A DNA stretch of 64,000 nt from Corynebacterium pilosum DSM 20521 = CIP 103422 (lineage in GTDB: Bacteria; Actinomycetota; Actinomycetes; Mycobacteriales; Mycobacteriaceae): assembly GCF_000373805.1 (NCBI RefSeq), contig NZ_KB892450.1:62001-126000 (forward strand), read 5' to 3'. Positions 59,260 through 64,000 of this stretch are shown here, in pieces; position 1 is the stretch's first letter, and the number at the start of each line of letters is the position of its first letter. Both the position numbers and the translations under genes were made by a program. The notes below the pieces were generated by a model. It made no database searches, was not told where the DNA came from, and saw only the letters and a list, made by a program, of their open reading frames with translations.

Positions 59260-62200
59260 GTGTTTGACGTAAACCTCTTCGACGAGCTCCGCATCGGCCT
59301 GGCCACTGCCGACGACATCCGCCGCTGGTCCCATGGCGAGGTCAAGAAGCCGGAGACCATTAACTACCGCACGCTCAAGCCAGAGAAGGACGGCCTGTTC
59401 TGCGAGCGTATTTTCGGCCCTACCCGTGACTGGGAGTGTGCTTGTGGCAAGTACAAGCGCGTCCGTTACAAGGGCATCATCTGTGAACGCTGTGGCGTTG
59501 AGGTAACCAAGTCCAAGGTGCGTCGTGAGCGCATGGGCCACATTGAGCTGGCCGCACCCGTGACCCACATTTGGTACTTCAAGGGTGTTCCTTCCCGCCT
59601 GGGCTACCTGTTGGACCTGGCGCCGAAGGACCTTGAGCGCATCATCTACTTCGCTGCGAACATCATTACCAGCGTTGACGATGAGGCACGCCACGCAGAC
59701 ATGTCCACCCTTGAGGCGGAGATGATACTGGAAAAGCGCGAGGTAGAGCAGGACGTTGAGTCCGACATCGCTGAGCGCGCCCAGAAGCTGGAGGAAGACC
59801 TCGCAGCTCTGGAGGCCGAGGGTGCCAAGGCAGATGCACGCAACAAGGTGCAGAAGGCTGCCGACAAGGAAATGCAGAACATGCGCGACGCCGGTGAACG
59901 CGAGGTGGAACGCCTCGACGAGATCTGGCAGACCTTTGTGAAGCTGGCCCCGAAGCAGATGATTATCGACGAGAACCTCTACGAGGAACTCGTGGACCGC
60001 TACGAGGACTACTTCACTGGCGGCATGGGTGCTGAAGCACTGCAGACCCTGATCCGTGGCTTCGACCTGGATGCGGAAGCTGAAGAGCTGAACCACATCA
60101 TCGCCGAAGGCAAGGGCCAGAAGAAGCAGCGTGCCTTGAAGCGCCTGAAGGTTGTTGCAGCCTTCCAGCGCTCTGGTAACGATCCTGCTGGCATGATTCT
60201 TGACGCGATTCCGGTGATCCCACCAGAGCTGCGTCCGATGGTCCAGCTTGACGGTGGCCGTTTCGCCACCTCGGACCTGAACGACCTGTACCGCCGCGTG
60301 ATCAACCGCAACAACCGTTTGAAGCGCATGATCGAGCTGGGTGCACCAGAGATCATCGTGAACAACGAGAAGCGCATGCTGCAGGAGTCTGTTGACGCGC
60401 TGTTCGACAACGGCCGTCGCGGCCGCCCAGTCACTGGCCCGGGCAACCGCCCACTGAAGTCCCTGTCTGACCTGCTGAAGGGTAAGCAGGGTCGCTTCCG
60501 CCAGAACCTGCTGGGTAAGCGTGTGGACTACTCTGGCCGTTCGGTGATTATCGTCGGTCCGCAGCTGAAGCTGCACGAGTGTGGTCTGCCGAAGCTGATG
60601 GCTTTGGAGCTGTTCAAGCCGTTCGTGATGAAGCGTCTGGTCGACAATGACTATGCGCAGAACATCAAGTCCGCGAAGCGCATGGTGGAGCGCCAGCGCC
60701 CTGAGGTGTGGGACGTCCTTGAAGAGGCGATTTCTGAGCATCCAGTGCTGCTGAACCGCGCACCAACCCTGCACCGTCTGGGCATCCAGGCCTTTGAGCC
60801 GAAGCTGGTCGAGGGTAAGGCTATCCAGCTGCACCCACTGGCCTGTGAGGCGTTCAACGCTGACTTCGACGGTGACCAGATGGCAGTTCACCTGCCGCTG
60901 TCCGCTGAAGCACAGGCTGAGGCACGCATCCTCATGCTGTCGTCGAACAACATCCTGTCCCCGGCATCGGGCAAGCCACTGGCTCTGCCACGCCTGGACA
61001 TGGTGACCGGCCTCTACTTCTTGACCATGAAGAAGGGCGAGGACGAGATCGGCGGCCAGGGCCCATACCGCGAGGCTGACTCCGAAGGTCCGGCACGTGG
61101 CGTGTACTCCTCGCACCGTGAGGCGATCATGGCGAAGGACCGCGGCGCACTCGGCCTGCAGGCTCCCATCAAGGTGCGCATTGACCACCTGCGTCCAACC
61201 CCAGAAATCGAGGCTGAACAGTTCCCCGATGGTTGGGAAAAGGGCCAGGCGTGGATGATGGACACCACCTTGGGCCGCATCCAGTTCAATGAGCTGCTGC
61301 CATACAACTTCCCGTACCAGGAAGGCGCCATGGTCCGTAAGGGCGGTGGCGATGACAAGGTGCTTCTGGGCGACATCATCGCTGAGATGGTAGAGAAGTA
61401 CCCGATGATCACCGTGGCGCAGACGCTGGACAAACTGAAGGATGCCGGTTTCTACTGGTCGACTCGTTCTGGCGTGACCATCTCGATGTCTGACGTTCTG
61501 GTTCTGCCGAACAAGGATGAGATCCTTGAGCAGTACGAGAAGGAAGCAGAAGAGATTGAGCGCAAGTTCTGGGAGAAGGGTGCGCTGACGGAGGAGAACC
61601 GTTACGACCGCCTCGTGGAGCTGTGGCAGGATGCCACGAACCAGGTTGGCCAGGCCGTGGAGGATCTCTACCCGGACGACAACCCAATTCCGATGATCGT
61701 GAAGTCCGGTGCTGCCGGTAACATGCGTCAGATCTGGACCCTGGCCGGCATGAAGGGCATGGTCGTGAACTCGCGTGGTGAGTACATCACCCGTCCGATT
61801 AAGACCTCCTTCCGCGAAGGCCTGTCGGTGTTGGAGTACTTCAACAACTCCCACGGTTCCCGTAAGGGTCTGGCCGATACGGCTCTGCGTACCGCTGACT
61901 CCGGTTACCTCACTCGCCGTCTGGTGGACGTGGCGCAGGATGTCATTGTCCGCGAGGATGACTGTGGCACCCGCCAGGGTGTGCGTGTCCCGGTCGCCGA
62001 GAAGGTGGGCGAGGGCAAGTTCGTCCGCCACGAGCTGGTGGAGACCTCGGTGTCTGGTCGCGTGGTGGCAAATGACATCACCGACGCTGCCGGCAACATC
62101 GTCGTCGAGGCAGGCACCAACCTGTCTGAGGCGCTCATCGACAAGATCGTTGAGGCAGGCCATGAGCAGATCAAGGTCCGCTCGGTCCTGACCTGCCAGA

Positions 62201-63258
62201 CCCCAACCGGTGTGTGCGCGAAGTGCTACGGCAAGTCCATGGCTTCCGGCCACTTGGTCGATATCGGCGAGGCAGTGGGTATTGTCGCTGCTCAGTCGAT
62301 TGGTGAGCCTGGCACCCAGCTGACGATGCGTACGTTCCACCAGGGTGGTGTCGGCGGCGACATTACCGGCGGTCTACCACGTGTGCAGGAGCTGTTCGAG
62401 GCCCGCGTGCCGAAGAACCGCGCCCCGATCGCGTCGGTTGCCGGTACGGTCTCGCTTTCCGACGAGGGCAACTTCTGGACCCTCACCATTACCCCGGACG
62501 ATGGTTCGGACGATGTGGTGTACGAGAAGCTGTCGAAGCGTCAGGGCCTGGCACAGGTGCGTCGTCCAATGGAGTCCAACCCGGATGCCATGATCGAGCG
62601 CTCTCTGCGCGAAGGTGACCACGTTGAGGTGGGCGACCGTCTGCTGCGCGGTGCGGCTGACCCGCACGACGTGCTCGAGGTTCTGGGCCGTCGCGGTGTG
62701 GAGAAGCACTTGATCGATGAGGTGCAGGCCGTGTACCGCACCCAGGGTGTGTCCATTCACGACAAGCACATCGAGATCATCATTCGCCAGATGCTGCGCC
62801 GTGGCACTGTCATCGACGCGGGATCCACCCAGTACCTCCCAGGTACTTTGGCGGATCTGTCCGAGGCGAAGCAGGTCAACTCTGGTGTGGTCGCCGATGG
62901 TGGTCAGCCTGCAGAGTTGCGCTCCGAGATCATGGGTATCACCAAGGCGTCGCTTGCGACCGAGTCCTGGCTGTCCGCCGCCTCGTTCCAGGAGACCACG
63001 CGTGTGCTCACTGATGCTGCGATCAACCGTCGTTCCGACCAGCTGATCGGTCTGAAGGAGAACGTGATCATCGGTAAGCTCATCCCGGCTGGTACTGGTA
63101 TCTCACGCTACCGCAACATCTCCGTGAAGCCGACCGAGGCCGCACGTTCCGTGGCGTACTCGATCCCAAGCTTCGGCGACTCCATCTACGGCGATGATGG
63201 CTACGGTGAGTTCACCGGCGCCTCCGTCCCGCTGGATGAGTACGGATTCGACATGTAA
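59260..63258 (+). CDS. rpoC: DNA-directed RNA polymerase subunit beta'
   Basis: 1332 residues from GTG 59260. N-terminal zinc site [20 protein letters not shown], bridge and active centre [20 protein letters not shown] (Mg2+ Asp triad, about residue 535), second zinc site with Cys in DDCGTRQG and [19 protein letters not shown], and trigger loop [20 protein letters not shown]. The actinobacterial length is normal. A large terminator follows, bracketed by inverted copies of the GCTTNNCGACGA word. Confidence 0.98.
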   Translation: MFDVNLFDELRIGLATADDIRRWSHGEVKKPETINYRTLKPEKDGLFCERIFGPTRDWECACGKYKRVRYKGIICERCGVEVTKSKVRRERMGHIELAAPVTHIWYFKGVPSRLGYLLDLAPKDLERIIYFAANIITSVDDEARHADMSTLEAEMILEKREVEQDVESDIAERAQKLEEDLAALEAEGAKADARNKVQKAADKEMQNMRDAGEREVERLDEIWQTFVKLAPKQMIIDENLYEELVDRYEDYFTGGMGAEALQTLIRGFDLDAEAEELNHIIAEGKGQKKQRALKRLKVVAAFQRSGNDPAGMILDAIPVIPPELRPMVQLDGGRFATSDLNDLYRRVINRNNRLKRMIELGAPEIIVNNEKRMLQESVDALFDNGRRGRPVTGPGNRPLKSLSDLLKGKQGRFRQNLLGKRVDYSGRSVIIVGPQLKLHECGLPKLMALELFKPFVMKRLVDNDYAQNIKSAKRMVERQRPEVWDVLEEAISEHPVLLNRAPTLHRLGIQAFEPKLVEGKAIQLHPLACEAFNADFDGDQMAVHLPLSAEAQAEARILMLSSNNILSPASGKPLALPRLDMVTGLYFLTMKKGEDEIGGQGPYREADSEGPARGVYSSHREAIMAKDRGALGLQAPIKVRIDHLRPTPEIEAEQFPDGWEKGQAWMMDTTLGRIQFNELLPYNFPYQEGAMVRKGGGDDKVLLGDIIAEMVEKYPMITVAQTLDKLKDAGFYWSTRSGVTISMSDVLVLPNKDEILEQYEKEAEEIERKFWEKGALTEENRYDRLVELWQDATNQVGQAVEDLYPDDNPIPMIVKSGAAGNMRQIWTLAGMKGMVVNSRGEYITRPIKTSFREGLSVLEYFNNSHGSRKGLADTALRTADSGYLTRRLVDVAQDVIVREDDCGTRQGVRVPVAEKVGEGKFVRHELVETSVSGRVVANDITDAAGNIVVEAGTNLSEALIDKIVEAGHEQIKVRSVLTCQTPTGVCAKCYGKSMASGHLVDIGEAVGIVAAQSIGEPGTQLTMRTFHQGGVGGDITGGLPRVQELFEARVPKNRAPIASVAGTVSLSDEGNFWTLTITPDDGSDDVVYEKLSKRQGLAQVRRPMESNPDAMIERSLREGDHVEVGDRLLRGAADPHDVLEVLGRRGVEKHLIDEVQAVYRTQGVSIHDKHIEIIIRQMLRRGTVIDAGSTQYLPGTLADLSEAKQVNSGVVADGGQPAELRSEIMGITKASLATESWLSAASFQETTRVLTDAAINRRSDQLIGLKENVIIGKLIPAGTGISRYRNISVKPTEAARSVAYSIPSFGDSIYGDDGYGEFTGASVPLDEYGFDM

Positions 63259-63285
63259 AACGCAGGCCTCTGGCTAATTCGGTCT

Positions 63286-63352
63286 GCTTAACGACGATAG
63301 GCCCCGCCTTTTCCTGGTCTAAACAGGAGAGGCGGGGCCTTCGTCGTAAAGC
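63286..63352 (+). terminator. rpoBC terminator bracketed by inverted GCTTNNCGACGA copies
   Basis: Inner stem GGCCCCGCCT (63300-63309) with AGGCGGGGCC (63330-63339), plus TCCTG/CAGGA inside. It is extended outwards by GCTTAACGACGA (63286-63297) and TCGTCGTAAAGC (63341-63352), which pair except at one position. Confidence 0.85.
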
Positions 63353-63358
63353 GGCGTT

Positions 63359-63387
63359 TTGATCCTGAAGGGTTGCTGTAGTAGTGT
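63359..63387 (+). promoter_or_regulatory. Putative promoter of rpsL
   Basis: TTGATC (63359-63364), 17-nt spacer, TAGTGT (63382-63387). The roughly 190-nt leader that follows contains a TCCCAC/GTGGGA hairpin near 63397-63420 and no gene. Confidence 0.5.
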
Positions 63388-63582
63388 TATGCGGGTATCC
63401 CACGTCTAGATGGTGGGAGCCTGATTTTTTACCCAGTAGGCCAGCGAGAGCGGCTGACTGGTTTTTGCACGTTTAAATGCAAGAAGATGAAACCAGGCAT
63501 TACAGCTTGAAATGCCAAGCTTTCCAAACAATCGGTCGGCATCCCCGGCCGGAAGCCGATCAGATCAACAGAAAGACGGTTC

Positions 63583-63957
63583 ATGCCAACTATCCAGCAG
63601 CTGGTCCGCAAGGGCCGCCACGATAAGAGCCAGAAGGTTGCTACGGCAGCCCTGAAGGGTTCCCCGCAGCGTCGTGGCGTGTGCACCCGCGTGTACACCA
63701 CCACTCCGAAGAAGCCTAACTCTGCACTGCGTAAGGTTGCCCGTGTGCGCCTGACGTCCGGTATTGAGGTTTCTGCTTACATCCCAGGTGAGGGCCACAA
63801 CCTCCAGGAGCACTCCATGGTGCTTGTCCGTGGTGGTCGTGTGAAGGACCTCCCAGGTGTTCGCTACAAGATCGTCCGCGGCGCTCTGGACACCCAGGGT
63901 GTCAAGGACCGCAAGCAGGCCCGCTCCCGCTACGGTGCAAAGAAGGGTGGCAACTAA
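63583..63957 (+). CDS. rpsL: 30S ribosomal protein S12
   Basis: 124 residues. [37 protein letters not shown] and [19 protein letters not shown]. The two lysines commonly changed in streptomycin resistance (PKKPNSA and VKDLPG) are wild type. Decoding-centre protein; heads the str operon with rpsG directly behind. Confidence 0.98.
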   Translation: MPTIQQLVRKGRHDKSQKVATAALKGSPQRRGVCTRVYTTTPKKPNSALRKVARVRLTSGIEVSAYIPGEGHNLQEHSMVLVRGGRVKDLPGVRYKIVRGALDTQGVKDRKQARSRYGAKKGGN

Positions 63958-63959
63958 AA

Positions 63960-64000
63960 ATGCGTAAGAATTCCGCGCCAAAGCGCGCAGTAGTCAAGGA
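63960..64000 (+). CDS. rpsG: 30S ribosomal protein S7, 3' part outside the window
   Basis: Only the first 13 codons are present: MRKNSAPKRAVVK, which matches the start of actinobacterial S7. ATG 63960 lies 2 nt after the rpsL stop. The call is supported by position and these residues. Confidence 0.88.
   Translation, partial: MRKNSAPKRAVVK

Noticed and set aside
59167-62340. A 1057-codon open frame antisense to rpoC
   Set aside because: It mirrors rpoC codon by codon, has no plausible start signals and no recognisable domain; long antisense frames are common opposite strongly biased high-GC genes.

Overview
The window is a 64-kb piece of a high-GC actinobacterial chromosome, almost certainly a Corynebacterium. 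The order hemA-hemC-hemD-hemB-(two membrane proteins)-P-type-ATPase-like-hemE-hemY-hemL, then cytochrome c maturation genes, the menaquinone genes, mgtA, tRNAs, secE-nusG-rplKA, rplJL, rpoBC and rpsL-rpsG matches what I recall of corynebacterial chromosomes, and the corynebacterial MgtA and mycobacterial-type MenJ homologues agree. The species cannot be fixed from the sequence alone.

Layout. 1-16.5 kb: tetrapyrrole synthesis from glutamyl-tRNA (hemA, cut by the window edge) to coproporphyrin(ogen) (hemY), with an aldehyde dehydrogenase, a DedA-like protein, a catalytically degenerate P-type ATPase and other passengers. 16.6-21.3 kb: a histidine phosphatase and the System II cytochrome c maturation set (TlpA/ResA-like, CcdA, ResB, CcsB), which attaches the heme made upstream. 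21.3-24.8 kb: small accessory genes (XRE regulator, DUF4229-like protein, AEC transporter, HNH protein). 24.8-41.2 kb: menaquinone synthesis (menA, menE, menB, menC, menD, menG, menJ, polyprenyl synthase), interrupted by a decayed two-component system and a UvrA paralogue, with mgtA for lipoglycan synthesis. 41.3-45 kb: tRNA-Tyr, -Thr, -Met, -Trp, then secE, nusG, rplK, rplA. 45-52.5 kb: a TIGR03943/UPF0718 permease pair, a three-gene cassette (FAD oxidoreductase, orphan, HTTM membrane protein) and nirBD. 52.6-64 kb: rplJL behind a long leader, a DUF3068-like protein, a CMD-family protein, rpoB, rpoC, rpsL and the start of rpsG.

How the genes work together: heme, c-type cytochrome maturation and menaquinone are all inputs to the respiratory chain, and the rest is core transcription and translation.

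Two global patterns stand out. First, a 12-bp word, GCTTNNCGACGA, occurs about 45 times (both strands, mostly inside genes, with inverted pairs at two transcript ends). That density resembles the DNA uptake sequences of naturally competent bacteria, and I know of none described in this group. Second, about twenty genes have a TANNNT-like -10 element exactly 7-8 nt before the start codon, so they are probably transcribed as leaderless mRNAs. I used this to choose many of the starts. Other notable items are a single-base change that seems to remove both a stop and a start codon at 48158-48162, a broken sensor/regulator pair at 27.9-29.5 kb, and menB/menC promoters whose -10 boxes overlap on opposite strands.
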